Shown here piece by piece: positions 34,593-42,726 of a stretch of DNA of 64,000 bases. Within the stretch, counting starts at the first letter, position 1; the number at the start of each line of letters is the position of its first letter. Location: positions 5,435-69,434 of the forward strand of contig UQNA01000007.1 in the NCBI GenBank assembly GCA_900542195.1, in the 5' to 3' direction. The position numbers were made by a program, and so were the translations under genes. This DNA comes from an uncultured Sutterella sp. GTDB taxonomy: Bacteria; Pseudomonadota; Gammaproteobacteria; Burkholderiales; Burkholderiaceae_F. The notes under the pieces were generated by a model. The model was not told the DNA's origin. It ran no database searches and saw only the letters and a list, made by a program, of their open reading frames with translations.

Positions 34593-34676
34593 ATGACGAC
34601 TGTTTTTGTCGGGTTACAGTCTCCCGAAAAATTGGCTCGCTTGATCAGGCTCAAACGAGAAAGCCGTTATAGTTAA
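34593..34676 (+). CDS. Possible mini-gene on the plus strand (27 aa)
   Basis: AAAGGAG six bases before an ATG, then 27 codons (MTTVFVGLQSPEKLARLIRL, KRESRYS). Oriented against all genes within 4 kb and convergent with the 34673 gene, whose stop it overlaps. The strong ribosome site is the only support. Confidence 0.35.
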   Translation: MTTVFVGLQSPEKLARLIRLKRESRYS

Positions 34677-35173
34677 AATCCAATAGCACCAATAAGGCCA
34701 CTCAAGATTAAGCATACCGAAACGATTTTTAGAATCAAAGATCTAATCGTGATTACTTCGTCTAATGCTTTTAATTGCTGGTCATACTCGAGAACCTTAT
34801 CCTTAACGTCTAACAAGATTTCATTAGCTTCCCTGTTATCTTTTTTTAGACATTTGAAGTAATCCTTAGCGAAACGATTCGGCGGTGTTATAGAAAACAG
34901 AAAATACGTAGAAAAACATACAGCAGTCAAAGCAAAAGCAGCAGAAGCATGAAACAAAAACTTATCGTACCAATCGGAAAAGAAACCTTCATGAAAGAGA
35001 AAATATAGGAAAACAAATTGAAGAACCGATCCGAATAAAACTAAAGCCAACTTTTTATTTTGTTCCGGCATTCGTTTTTGTACTATTTCCTGATAGTCCT
35101 TTTCGGCCATTGTGAGAATGCTTTTAGCGAATACGATATCTAACGATAATTGTTGTTGATCAAAGTTATTCAT
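34673..35173 (-). CDS. Two-helix membrane protein (166 aa)
   Basis: Start taken at MNNFDQQQLSLDIVF (35173). Two hydrophobic segments (ALVLFGSVLQFVFLYFLF; ASAAFALTAVCFSTYFLF) and a third at the C-terminus (VSVCLILSGLIGAIGF), with a coiled region between. It lies between two terminators, so it is an isolated cistron. Such layouts fit an accessory (moron) gene; function unknown, possibly a SLATT-like membrane effector. Confidence 0.55.
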   Translation of the reverse strand: MNNFDQQQLSLDIVFAKSILTMAEKDYQEIVQKRMPEQNKKLALVLFGSVLQFVFLYFLFHEGFFSDWYDKFLFHASAAFALTAVCFSTYFLFSITPPNRFAKDYFKCLKKDNREANEILLDVKDKVLEYDQQLKALDEVITIRSLILKIVSVCLILSGLIGAIGF

Positions 35174-35180
35174 AAATAAC

Positions 35181-35205
35181 AAAAAACCCCGCATTAAGCG
35201 AGGTT
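35181..35205 (-). terminator. Intrinsic terminator (leftward)
   Basis: CCTCGC/GCGGGG stem with one wobble pair, then TTTTTT on the minus strand, just upstream of the 34673-35173 gene. Confidence 0.75.
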
Positions 35206-35396
35206 CCTATCTTTCGTCCATGCCAAAGCCCCTAAGCAGGGGCTATCGGTACGCACTTATGTGGTCAGCAAATTTTATTTAATTATAAAACAAAATTTTA
35301 CTTAGGGGTAACTGTACATAAGGTTAACTTTAAACAAGGGTTAAAACTAAGTTAACTCACATAAATAAATGATAAAACCGGTGGGTAATGCTTTAC

Positions 35397-35861
35397 TTAA
35401 ATTTCCCCGGTTAATTGCTTTCTGATATCGCTTTCAAGTTCAACTCTTTCTTTAAAGATTCTTAAGATTTTTGAACGCCAGTGAATCTCTTTAGCTCCCT
35501 TGGAAATATGGGCGTGTTGGCGCATTCTTTCGTATTCTCGATAAGTACCGAAAACAAAAATCTTAATAAACTTCTTGACTGGCAGGTATTGCAAATAATC
35601 AGGCATAGAACGCCATACGTCATTAAATAAATCTGCGTCTTTAAAGTCTATTGGTTCGGGCGGATCTTCTCTATATCTTAGTTCGTCTTCTTCTCGTTTT
35701 TTCCGTTCCTCTTCGGTCTCGTGTAATCGTTCTGTTGTTGCCTTGAGGTACTGGCAAAAAACAAAAGTGATAGATACGCTTCTATCGAATTTATCCATGT
35801 AAGCCCGCCTCCAATTTTCAAGACGAGCTAAGAAATTAGTATCAATTTCAAAATCATTCAT
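35397..35861 (-). CDS. Hypothetical phage protein (154 aa)
   Basis: Start taken at MNDFEIDTNFLARLENW. Highly charged helical protein with EETEEERKKREEDEL-like stretch and YREYERMRQHAHISKGAKEI. Last gene of the leftward early operon; the position resembles antitermination or late regulators in other phages, which I cannot support further. The bases 35206-35396 after it hold GTTAAC repeats and no gene. Confidence 0.55.
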   Translation of the reverse strand: MNDFEIDTNFLARLENWRRAYMDKFDRSVSITFVFCQYLKATTERLHETEEERKKREEDELRYREDPPEPIDFKDADLFNDVWRSMPDYLQYLPVKKFIKIFVFGTYREYERMRQHAHISKGAKEIHWRSKILRIFKERVELESDIRKQLTGEI

Positions 35862-35868
35862 ATGTTTG

Positions 35869-36375
35869 TCAGTACTCCACAAATTCCCAACCGTGAGTAT
35901 TTTTCGGATACACCACAATCATCTTGAAGGGGTAATTAGTTGCGGTTGATTTAACTTTTACTTTTGCGTCATCTAAAAAGATTTTTGGATTAGCTTTAAC
36001 CTCGTGAAATTCAAGAGTGCTATCAGCTTTTAGAACTAAAAAATCCGGCGTGTACCAACACGCACCGTCTGCAATTTTTACCTTGATAGATTCGAACCAA
36101 ATTTTTTGGATCCGGCCGGCTGCTTCCTCAGCTTTTAAGTACTCGAAATAACGCCGTTCGGTCTTATTCATTTGACCTTCTTTTAGCCTTCCTTTGGCTT
36201 GATAGAGGCGCATACCTTTAGGGTTCTTAGGACTTGTTTTGTCTGATTGAGTCGATTGAATTAAATCTTGAATAAATCCTTGCTGGAAGCGTTTTTGTCG
36301 TTCCTCTTCTTCCTTTTTCTTTTTGTAGTAAGCAACAACAAGCGGATCATCTTCGGAAAGTCTTAAGCCGTTCAT
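35869..36375 (-). CDS. DUF1064-like nuclease (RecU/VSR fold)
   Basis: Start taken at MNGLRLSEDDPL (36375), overlapping the previous stop. The second half has the nuclease core: MNKTERRYFEYLKAEEAAGR, then WYTPDFLVLK, LEFHEVKAN and DDAKVKVKSTATNYPF. The E...PDF...EVK arrangement is the catalytic set of DUF1064 phage endonucleases, probably a Holliday-junction or replication nuclease. Confidence 0.75.
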   Translation of the reverse strand: MNGLRLSEDDPLVVAYYKKKKEEEERQKRFQQGFIQDLIQSTQSDKTSPKNPKGMRLYQAKGRLKEGQMNKTERRYFEYLKAEEAAGRIQKIWFESIKVKIADGACWYTPDFLVLKADSTLEFHEVKANPKIFLDDAKVKVKSTATNYPFKMIVVYPKNTHGWEFVEY

Positions 36376-36584
36376 TTTGTTGTCTCCTTTAATTCGAATC
36401 GGTGGCAAGACTTGCAATCCTTATGCGTAATCATCCCGTTGTATTTGCCGGAGAACCAACGTGAACAAACGCCATGTTTATCAGAGGATGACGGAAAAGC
36501 GATATACAAGGTAGTTTTTTCAAAATATTTGCAATGACCGCAAGTATTGAGATAAATCTTTTTCTTTTTTGGCATTGAGTACAT
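36372..36584 (-). CDS. Zinc-binding small protein (70 aa)
   Basis: Cysteines CGHC, then GVCSRWF, KDCKSC with a His (CHRF) suggest one zinc site. A basic N-terminus MPKKKKIYL may be the true start. Part of the leftward early operon; a nucleic-acid-binding role is plausible. Confidence 0.55.
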   Translation of the reverse strand: MYSMPKKKKIYLNTCGHCKYFEKTTLYIAFPSSSDKHGVCSRWFSGKYNGMITHKDCKSCHRFELKETTK

Positions 36585-36605
36585 AGTCGCAATAGTCTTG
36601 TGAGC

Positions 36606-36902
36606 TTATAAATTGATTGATATTTGTTCTAAGGTTGGATTGAAAGAGGGGGATTTTTTATAGAACGCTATGCGCTTAGATATCTGTGAATAATCCGCTT
36701 TAATGAACTTATCGCATTGATAATCAATAACGTTCGCTTCCCAGTGTTTATCTGGCTTTTCATGACAGAAAATCTTGAGGTGAAGATTACCGGGCTGGCC
36801 TAATAGGAAATCTGTAATAACGCTCATTGGGCGGTTTGCCAGTTGGTTCTTTGGTTGCGGTCTGGATTGAGCGAATTGACAAAATAAGCAAATACCGGAC
36901 AT
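36606..36902 (-). CDS. Hypothetical protein (98 aa)
   Basis: Starts MSGICLFCQFAQSRPQPKNQ after GGAGGAATAA, which also contains the stop of the membrane protein upstream. C-x-x-C at the start and HWEANVIDYQCDKFIKADYS later; possibly another zinc-ribbon protein. Unrecognised. Confidence 0.5.
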   Translation of the reverse strand: MSGICLFCQFAQSRPQPKNQLANRPMSVITDFLLGQPGNLHLKIFCHEKPDKHWEANVIDYQCDKFIKADYSQISKRIAFYKKSPSFNPTLEQISINL

Positions 36903-36904
36903 TT

Positions 36905-37024
36905 TTATTCCTCCTGTTGGTCAATAGAGGAATCAAGTAAGAACCCGGCAAACTTAGCAAGCAGATAAATGAATGCAAATAAAGCGAATAATCTAAGCAA
37001 AATGCCAAGAACTAAATCATTCAT
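36905..37024 (-). CDS. Small single-pass membrane protein (39 aa)
   Basis: ATG at 37024 after a strong GGGAGGT; one transmembrane helix (LRLFALFAFIYLLAKFAGFL) and a short acidic tail. Its stop lies inside the next gene's ribosome site, so the two are coupled. Confidence 0.55.
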   Translation of the reverse strand: MNDLVLGILLRLFALFAFIYLLAKFAGFLLDSSIDQQEE

Positions 37025-37099
37025 TTTTTACCTCCCAAAATCTTCAAAATTAGTAATCGTGTTTGAACGCTCATATAAGCCGTATACGGCGTTTTGTTT

Positions 37100-37675
37100 T
37101 CAAAATGGGTATTCGTATTGGTTAGGATTAGAAAATTGATTCTGGAGCTTTTTAGCTAGGTCAAAAGACTTAATAAGGCCAAAGGTTTTATTTATCTTGT
37201 CGTTTTTCTCTTTCTCGATAGCCTGCTCCATTGAGTTCTTTTTTTCTTCCCGCATTAAGTCGGTTGAAAGTTGTTTTTCAAAAAAGGCTAAGATTCGAGT
37301 ACCGAAGGAATAACAAGATTCGTAATCCGTTTGTCCGTTCGGTTTTGTGATTGTTTTTGGCGCAAGTTCAGGATGACCGACGTTTACAGCCCATTCATTT
37401 AAAAGTTCTATTTCTTTCCATTCGAACCGTTGGAACTTGCGGTTAATCGAGTATTCAATAGCCATGTTGTAATAGCCAATGAATTCTTTAATGTTTTTCG
37501 TGACATAAGGCCAAAAACGGCTATCAACAGCTTTGTGATATTCGCAAACGAATGGGATCGGATTACTTGAGTCTTGCGTTGTTGAAAAAATACAACCTTG
37601 CGCTATACAGCATACCGGCACCAGTTTAGAGGGTTCATTCGGATTGAATACTTGATTACCAGTTTCCCATGCCAT
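37100..37675 (-). CDS. Hypothetical replication-module protein (191 aa)
   Basis: Follows the replication gene with a good Shine-Dalgarno (AAAAGGAGA). It has several cysteines at the N-terminus (VCCIAQGCIF, FVCEYHK) and a C-terminal charged helix. Co-transcription suggests a role in replication, such as loading; no family recognised. Confidence 0.5.
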   Translation of the reverse strand: MAWETGNQVFNPNEPSKLVPVCCIAQGCIFSTTQDSSNPIPFVCEYHKAVDSRFWPYVTKNIKEFIGYYNMAIEYSINRKFQRFEWKEIELLNEWAVNVGHPELAPKTITKPNGQTDYESCYSFGTRILAFFEKQLSTDLMREEKKNSMEQAIEKEKNDKINKTFGLIKSFDLAKKLQNQFSNPNQYEYPF

Positions 37676-37701
37676 GTTAATTTTCTCCTTTTAATACGTG
37701 T

Positions 37702-39045
37702 TTATCTGTGTTGTTGTGGTTTCTTGTCGTAATAACCTTCAATGATTCGAGGTAATTTGTCTTCACTGGTGATAAACTCGAGGTCGGCTCTATAGCCATT
37801 TTCATTTTGACCGTTGAGCGAAGTGGCATACTTAACCTTTTCAAACACCCATTTGACAGTATTAAGTCCCTTTTGCTCTTCGGTTATTTCATTTTCAATA
37901 ACGACAGAACGCCAGAAATTTCTAAGCTGGTTGATTCTTTTTTCTGTATTCCACATGAGCACCGGAGGATGATTCGGCAAGACTTCGTGATAACAGGCGA
38001 TGATTTTGTCCTGCGGGCAATTTTCAGCAAGAGAGTTGTTTGAAGGTACAGTTGTGCCGGTTCCGGCATTCGGATTGTCAAGGAATTGGTTTTTTGTTTG
38101 CTGGTGTCGTCTTAGCCAACCTTGCCAACATTGACTCCACCCTTTATCACTTCGTAAAACGTCTTGACCGTTACCTTGAGTGTAGTAAAACTTAAATTCA
38201 ATGAAGGTACGTTCCGGATCAAGATCTGCCCTCATAATTTGGCAGTATTCCCGCCATTTTTCCGGCAACTCTTCTAAGTCAAACTTGTGAGTCCGAGATT
38301 TAGATTTAGTTTTTACTGCTGCCTTCGGTTTTTGCTCAGTTTCTTCTTGTTCGTCAAAAATCAAAAGAGAATCTTCGGAAGAAGTAATTTTTTCCTCGAT
38401 TTCTTCCTTTTCTGCACTATCCGACTTATTAATTAATAATATTTGTTCTTGTTTATGTTCTTGTTCTTGTTCTTGATTAGGCAAGGTATTCGGTAAGGCT
38501 TTCGGTAAGCCTTTGCCAAAGCCTTCCGCATAACCTTCGTTATACGCTTTAATGAACTCTTCCGGAAGGGCTTTTTTGAAACTATCCGATTGATTATTAA
38601 TGATAAATTCTGCACTTCTTGCAAAAATATAATCTCTTAAATTACATTCTGGAAGGCTATCTATGGCACTATTCCACGATTTAATTACGTTCGGACTTTC
38701 CGGCAAATTGTATTTAAGGAAGTTCGGAATGTAGATTAATTGCTCGGTTTTATCGTAGAGAATTAAGCCCTTTTCTAAGAGTTCCAAAAAGGCTTTTTTG
38801 AATATTTCAGTCATATCTAAGGAAAGACTTTCCGAAAGGCTTTCGGTAAGGCTTTCTTTCTCAGATAAATATTGAACGCTTCCTTGTTCAAAAGCTAAGG
38901 CCTCAATAGAAGAAGAAAATGCGCCTATGGGTGCGAGTTCTTTCTTAGTCAGAATGTAAAACCAAGCGTACCTAGCTTCAAGACTTAATGACCTGAATTT
39001 TTTGTCGTTACTAATACGACAGTCTATTTTTCTGTATACAGCCAT
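37702..39045 (-). CDS. Phage replication initiator (O-like)
   Basis: 447 residues from MAVYRKIDCRISNDKKFRSL (39045, after GGAG). The N-terminal ~110 residues are a winged-helix domain (LEARYAWFYILTKKELAPIG; YIPNFLKYNLPESP). A low-complexity middle carries four-residue repeats (SLTESLSESLSL; EGYAEGFGKGLPKALPNTLP) encoded by 12-base DNA repeats. The C-terminal part (PEKWREYCQIMRADLDPERT; KGWSQCWQGWLRRH) is typical of DnaT/O-like proteins. The origin is probably inside the gene, as in lambda O. Confidence 0.75.
   Translation of the reverse strand: MAVYRKIDCRISNDKKFRSLSLEARYAWFYILTKKELAPIGAFSSSIEALAFEQGSVQYLSEKESLTESLSESLSLDMTEIFKKAFLELLEKGLILYDKTEQLIYIPNFLKYNLPESPNVIKSWNSAIDSLPECNLRDYIFARSAEFIINNQSDSFKKALPEEFIKAYNEGYAEGFGKGLPKALPNTLPNQEQEQEHKQEQILLINKSDSAEKEEIEEKITSSEDSLLIFDEQEETEQKPKAAVKTKSKSRTHKFDLEELPEKWREYCQIMRADLDPERTFIEFKFYYTQGNGQDVLRSDKGWSQCWQGWLRRHQQTKNQFLDNPNAGTGTTVPSNNSLAENCPQDKIIACYHEVLPNHPPVLMWNTEKRINQLRNFWRSVVIENEITEEQKGLNTVKWVFEKVKYATSLNGQNENGYRADLEFITSEDKLPRIIEGYYDKKPQQHR
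38482..38541 (+). repeat. 12-bp iteron cluster in the replication gene
   Basis: Five consecutive 12-base units, such as AAGGTATTCGGT, AAGGCTTTCGGT, AAGCCTTTGCCA and AAGCCTTCCGCA. They encode GxxP/EGxx repeats but are conserved as DNA too; likely initiator binding sites. Confidence 0.6.
38821..38858 (+). repeat. Second 12-bp iteron cluster
   Basis: Three 12-base units (AAAGACTTTCCG, AAAGGCTTTCGG, TAAGGCTTTCTT) with the same core GGCTTTCGG as the first cluster, about 300 bases away in the same gene. Confidence 0.55.
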
Positions 39046-39055
39046 TTTTAATCTC

Positions 39056-39268
39056 CTAGCGACCTTGAATATTTGCTTGAGCTTTACTAATTGTTTTGTT
39101 TCTTGAAAATACTTTTTGGAGATACAAAAGCCGCCCTTCGGGTATGCCGTGAATGCGCCACCCGGAAACGCTGGCCGGACTAACACCAACGATTACGGCG
39201 ACAGCTTTAGTTCCGCCCAATTCGTTGATAACCGCCTTGGCGGTGTCTTTATCGGTTCGTTTTCTCAT
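39056..39268 (-). CDS. Cro-like repressor (YdaS-type HTH)
   Basis: 70 residues from the ATG at 39268 (MRKRTDKDTAKAVINELGG). Helix-turn-helix TKAVAVIVGVSPASVSGWRI, then a Pro-Glu-Gly-Arg-Leu end-cap usual in YdaS/Cro proteins. Divergent from the CI-type gene across a 125-base operator region; first gene of the leftward early operon. Confidence 0.8.
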   Translation of the reverse strand: MRKRTDKDTAKAVINELGGTKAVAVIVGVSPASVSGWRIHGIPEGRLLYLQKVFSRNKTISKAQANIQGR

Positions 39269-39274
39269 AATCAA

Positions 39275-39374
39275 AATTAGGTTTTGTTAAACAATTCCGA
39301 ATTTAATTATAAGGAAATCCTAATTAAAAATAAATGTTGCCTTTTTGGTTTTTTCCTAAAATAATTAGGAAAAA
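39275..39374. promoter_or_regulatory. cI/cro operator and promoter region
   Basis: Three sites with core AGG-n4-CCT or half of it: 39275-39290, 39311-39325 (AAGGAAATCCTAATT) and 39350-39374 (arms TTTTTCCTAA and TTAGGAAAAA). A rightward promoter TTGCCT (39337-39342), 17 bases, AATAAT (39360-39365) for cI has its -10 inside the third site. A TATAAT on the minus strand overlaps the second site. Confidence 0.7.
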
Positions 39375-39393
39375 CTAATTTCAAGGAGTAGTT

Positions 39394-40068
39394 ATGAGTA
39401 CACTTGCAGAACGTCTTAAGGAGGCATTAGCCCAATCCGGTGTAAAGCAAATTGAAATAGCTTCTCTATGCAAAATAGCCCCTGCCTCGGTTTCGGATTG
39501 GTTTACAGGCAAAACTAAAAGTATCCGTTCGACTCATTTAGAAAAAGTTGCAAACCTTTTAAATGTTTCTTCTGTTTGGTTGGCCACCGGAAAAGGTGAG
39601 ATGAAGTCTCAAACAGTGCTAGCAGAAGATCAAGTTGAAAATTTGGATGAATGGATAGAGATACCGGAATACAGAATTAAATTCGCTGCTGGATTCGACC
39701 AAGAGCCAAACTTAGAAGAACTTGACTCAAACCATAAGGCCGTTTACCGCCGTTCTTGGTTCATTGATAAAAGAATTAATCCGAATGATTGTAAGCGTTT
39801 CAGAGTAGCCGGAGACTCTATGGAGCCGTTACTTTTGGATGGTGACGTGGTACTTGTAAATTGTGCCGAAAGATTCATTATAGACGGCAGAGTTTATGCT
39901 TTTGTTTTCGGTCATGCGCTAAGAGTTAAAAGGCTCTATTCGCAAATCGACAGATCAATCTTAGTTTGTTCGGAAAACCCAAATTTTGCGGATGAAAAAA
40001 TACCGCCCGATGAAGTAGATCAAGTAAAGATAATCGGTGAAGTGGTTGAACGCTCAGGGTCAATATAG
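39394..40068 (+). CDS. CI-type repressor with S24 autocleavage domain
   Basis: 224 residues. N-terminal HTH (VKQIEIASLCKIAPASVSDW) and C-terminal LexA-like peptidase with GDSMEPLLLDGD (catalytic Ser) and ALRVKRL (catalytic Lys). Keeps the prophage silent; inducible by RecA-mediated self-cleavage. Ribosome site CAAGGAG. Operators of the same sequence occur at its own promoter and at the early promoter near 41,057. Confidence 0.92.
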   Translation: MSTLAERLKEALAQSGVKQIEIASLCKIAPASVSDWFTGKTKSIRSTHLEKVANLLNVSSVWLATGKGEMKSQTVLAEDQVENLDEWIEIPEYRIKFAAGFDQEPNLEELDSNHKAVYRRSWFIDKRINPNDCKRFRVAGDSMEPLLLDGDVVLVNCAERFIIDGRVYAFVFGHALRVKRLYSQIDRSILVCSENPNFADEKIPPDEVDQVKIIGEVVERSGSI

Positions 40069-40076
40069 GAGGCGTT

Positions 40077-40946
40077 ATGAATACCGTTTTTAAAGTAATT
40101 TGGAACTTAATAAAACTACTGCTTCTTTGGTTTCTTATTTCATTTGCTTTAATGATTTTTACATTGTATGTAAATCCTAATGATAAGGATACAAATGCCA
40201 TATTGTTCATTGTGTATATTTTTGCGCCTCCTTTATTTTATTGGTATGCAAGGCACGCCCGTAAGAAAGACGAAGAAGCACAAGAACAGCTTAGGCAAGT
40301 AGAACTGGCAAAACTTAACTTATTACCAGAGGATAAATTTAACCAGTTATTAGTAGTGGTAGAAAATGATAATAATCCGGTAGCAGTAGTTGAAAGTTTC
40401 TTCAAAAAAGCCAAAGAAGAAGAAATAGAACTTTCTCCAGATCAAAAAAATAAACTTAGATTAGCTTTGATTTTAGGATTTTGCCGAACCAAAACAGTGC
40501 CAATAAATTGGGGAAATTCGTATTTAAAAGAAGCTCCTTTCGTAGTTCAATCTACTGAAACAGTTATATACGGCTCAAAATTTAATGAACTTTGGACAAC
40601 TAAAACCGAAAGACATTATCAAGCGGGAAACCGTGGAATGAGCTTAAGAATTATGAAAGGGGTATCAGTAAGAGTAGGAAATACGGCTGGAAAATCGGTA
40701 TCCCAAGAAGTTAGAGAAGAATTAGACGGAGGCCAAATTTTGGCAACCACTAAGCATATTTACTATGAAAAAAACGGCAGACCTCAAAGAGTTGCATTAG
40801 CTAAGATAATAGGAACAGAGCTATTTGATAATGGCAAAACTATAAAAATCATGCCGGACGGTGCACGGGCAAAACCCTTATATTTCTTTTTTAATAACAT
40901 ATACGACCCCGTTACTTTCCAAGAAATAATTAACGCTGGGTGGTAA
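40077..40946 (+). CDS. Membrane protein co-expressed with the repressor
   Basis: 289 residues. Two N-terminal transmembrane helices (LLLLWFLISFALMIFTLYV; ILFIVYIFAPPLFYWYA), a helical linker, and a C-terminal beta domain (QILATTKHIYYEKNGRPQRV, then ALAKIIGTELFDNGKTIKIM) that looks like a bacterial PH/SHOCT-linked fold. It follows the repressor by eight bases and ends at a terminator, so it is made in the lysogen. Candidate superinfection-exclusion or host-modifying protein (inference). Confidence 0.7.
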   Translation: MNTVFKVIWNLIKLLLLWFLISFALMIFTLYVNPNDKDTNAILFIVYIFAPPLFYWYARHARKKDEEAQEQLRQVELAKLNLLPEDKFNQLLVVVENDNNPVAVVESFFKKAKEEEIELSPDQKNKLRLALILGFCRTKTVPINWGNSYLKEAPFVVQSTETVIYGSKFNELWTTKTERHYQAGNRGMSLRIMKGVSVRVGNTAGKSVSQEVREELDGGQILATTKHIYYEKNGRPQRVALAKIIGTELFDNGKTIKIMPDGARAKPLYFFFNNIYDPVTFQEIINAGW

Positions 40947-40966
40947 CCCTAAATCTTTCTTAACAA

Positions 40967-40994
40967 AACCGCTTATTCAAGCGGTTATTTTTTT
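40967..40994 (+). terminator. Terminator of the lysogeny operon
   Basis: AACCGCTT/AAGCGGTT stem and a T7 run. Confidence 0.88.
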
Positions 40995-41010
40995 GCCTGT
41001 TACAAATTAA

Positions 41011-41094
41011 ATTAGGTTTTCCTAAATTAAATATTCAATTTACCGAATTTTTACCTTATAATTTGCCTTATAGAAATTAAGGAAAACCTAATTT
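41011..41094 (+). promoter_or_regulatory. Operator-flanked early rightward promoter
   Basis: TATAAT at 41057-41062 with TTCAAT 17 bases upstream (41034-41039). Operators ATTAGG-TTTT-CCTAAAT (41011-41027) and AATTAAGGAAAACCTAATTT (41075-41094) flank it and match those at cI/cro. CI should therefore repress this promoter directly, 1.7 kb from cI. Confidence 0.72.
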
Positions 41095-41100
41095 AAATAA

Positions 41101-42388
41101 TTATCCGATTACAACAATTCGGGGTTACTGAACAGACTAAGGTAACGCAGGCGAACCAAACGGGTTGGAAGCCGGAAGCGAAAAATCCCAAAACGCCGAT
41201 TGCGGGCGTGCCGAAACGATAATAAGGAATAGGCAGTTGCGAAGTATGTTAATGACCACAACGAATTTCAAAGCAATTGATTCATAGCGATATAGAAGAA
41301 CGTTATTGAGCCTAAAAAATTAGCTAGACGCTCAGAGAGAGAAGAAAGTTAGTTTTTATCTGCTAGGCAAGAGTAGGAAGGCAGACGGTTACTAGTTACG
41401 ATAAAAGCTAGTTGAGTTAATACGCACTTGCAAGAGCAAGAATAGTGCGTTAATTAAAGCTCGTTAAACGTTGTTATTTGTCATGCTGATTTCTCAATAC
41501 CTCTAATTAGTTTAGCGAGCTTTAATTAATTTTTTTTAAGGGCGTTCTTTGTTTTTCTTTTATTCAAAAACAAGTAGTTAGTATTGAGTTTTAATCCGCA
41601 AAGAGCGTCCTTAAAAGAGTTAAAACTTACGAATAATCGTTTTAGCTTTTTTTTCTTCCCTGACCTCAAAACTTGTTTTGAGGGAATATCGAAGGGATGT
41701 TTTTTTTAGCATTAAAGGACTAGAAACAGTTTCTTTGCGCTGCAGTGGAAGCCGTTTGAGCTGGTTTACTTTTTGTAGGCTGGTTCTCTCAGGAGAGCGA
41801 CTAAAACAATGAAGTACACGTTTTAGCCTAACGTGAAGTACAAGGCAGTTGCACTAGAAACCCGCAAGAAAGCGACTTGCTGGGAAGAGACTGTGAAGAA
41901 AGCGCCATTTCTCATTACCAATTTAGGAGTCGGTTAGTGGGAATAAGGAAAAACGAGGAAAGCCGACACGATAAGCAGGTAAGACGTAAAAAATCTTACC
42001 TGCTTTATCAATTCCGATTAACAAATTAAAGGGCATTCCTTCCAAAACTATTGAGGCTTGTTTTTGGACGTGCAAAAAACGGAGTGCCCTTTAACTTGTT
42101 CATAAATTGCACAAGTTCAATCATTCGGAAATTCCGAAAAGTTCAAAAATAAATTAAAGAGCATTCCTACCTTAATGAATCGGAGACTTCATTAACGGTT
42201 GTCCTTAAGAGTGCTCTTTAATTTGCCGACGGTTTTTTATTTATCTCTCTATTTATGCCCAAGGGAGATACAAGGATTGCTCCCGTCGGCAATTTTTATT
42301 TTTCGGTTTCAAGGCGCACTGGTTTTAAAGCTAATCACCTTCTATTAGCTTTAATCATCATGGGACATAGAAGCATATCCAGTGCGCC
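41101..42388 (+). ncRNA. Structured RNA region with hairpin array, part 1
   Basis: No ORF for 1.3 kb after the early promoter. TTCGG (41118-41122) with CCGAA (41211-41215) closes a branched domain. Then long stems: 41350-41360/41400-41410; 41450-41463/41516-41529 (14 bp); 41536-41551/41599-41614 (16 bp, two G-U); 41664-41672/41675-41683; 41973-41984/41994-42005; 42026-42039/42081-42094; 42153-42166/42209-42222; 42223-42232/42283-42292; 42313-42322/42379-42388. Several loops hold an inner hairpin. Stems share AAAG-NN-CAYT with AGTG-NN-CTTT. Not a family I can name. Confidence 0.75.
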
Positions 42389-42416
42389 CTTTTCTTTTCA
42401 ATTTAAGGAGTTCGGT

Positions 42417-42695
42417 ATGTTTGTAAATGATGACAATGCAAAAGAGTATGTAATTGAATCTCTTAAAAATTGTGAATGCCTCAAAAACAGCGAGGCTTTT
42501 AAAGAATTTTTTGATGAATGCTTCAATCAGTTTGTAGAACGAATGTTTGACCAAGAAAATCACGATGAAGTAAAAATTTGCGCCGAAGTAACCGATGATA
42601 TGGTTTTGAAATTTTGGGAAGCGGCAGAGAGTGAATTACTGGATTGGACTCAAGATAATGTAATTAACAAAATGCTTACAAAATTTAAAGTCTAA
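42417..42695 (+). CDS. Small acidic protein inside the hairpin array (92 aa)
   Basis: ATG at 42417 after TTAAGGAG. Acidic, helical, with FKEFFDECFNQFVERMFDQE; the frame is open upstream too but that part overlaps hairpins, so this start is preferred. It is the only gene between 40,946 and 43,142 and ends at a terminator. Might bind the surrounding RNA; that is speculation. Confidence 0.6.
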   Translation: MFVNDDNAKEYVIESLKNCECLKNSEAFKEFFDECFNQFVERMFDQENHDEVKICAEVTDDMVLKFWEAAESELLDWTQDNVINKMLTKFKV

Positions 42696-42706
42696 AAATT
42701 AGAACC

Positions 42707-42726
42707 CTCCGGCTGGAGGGATTTTT
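42707..42726 (+). terminator. Terminator after the 42417 gene
   Basis: CCCTCC-GGCT-GGAGGG stem then ATTTTT. Confidence 0.75.
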
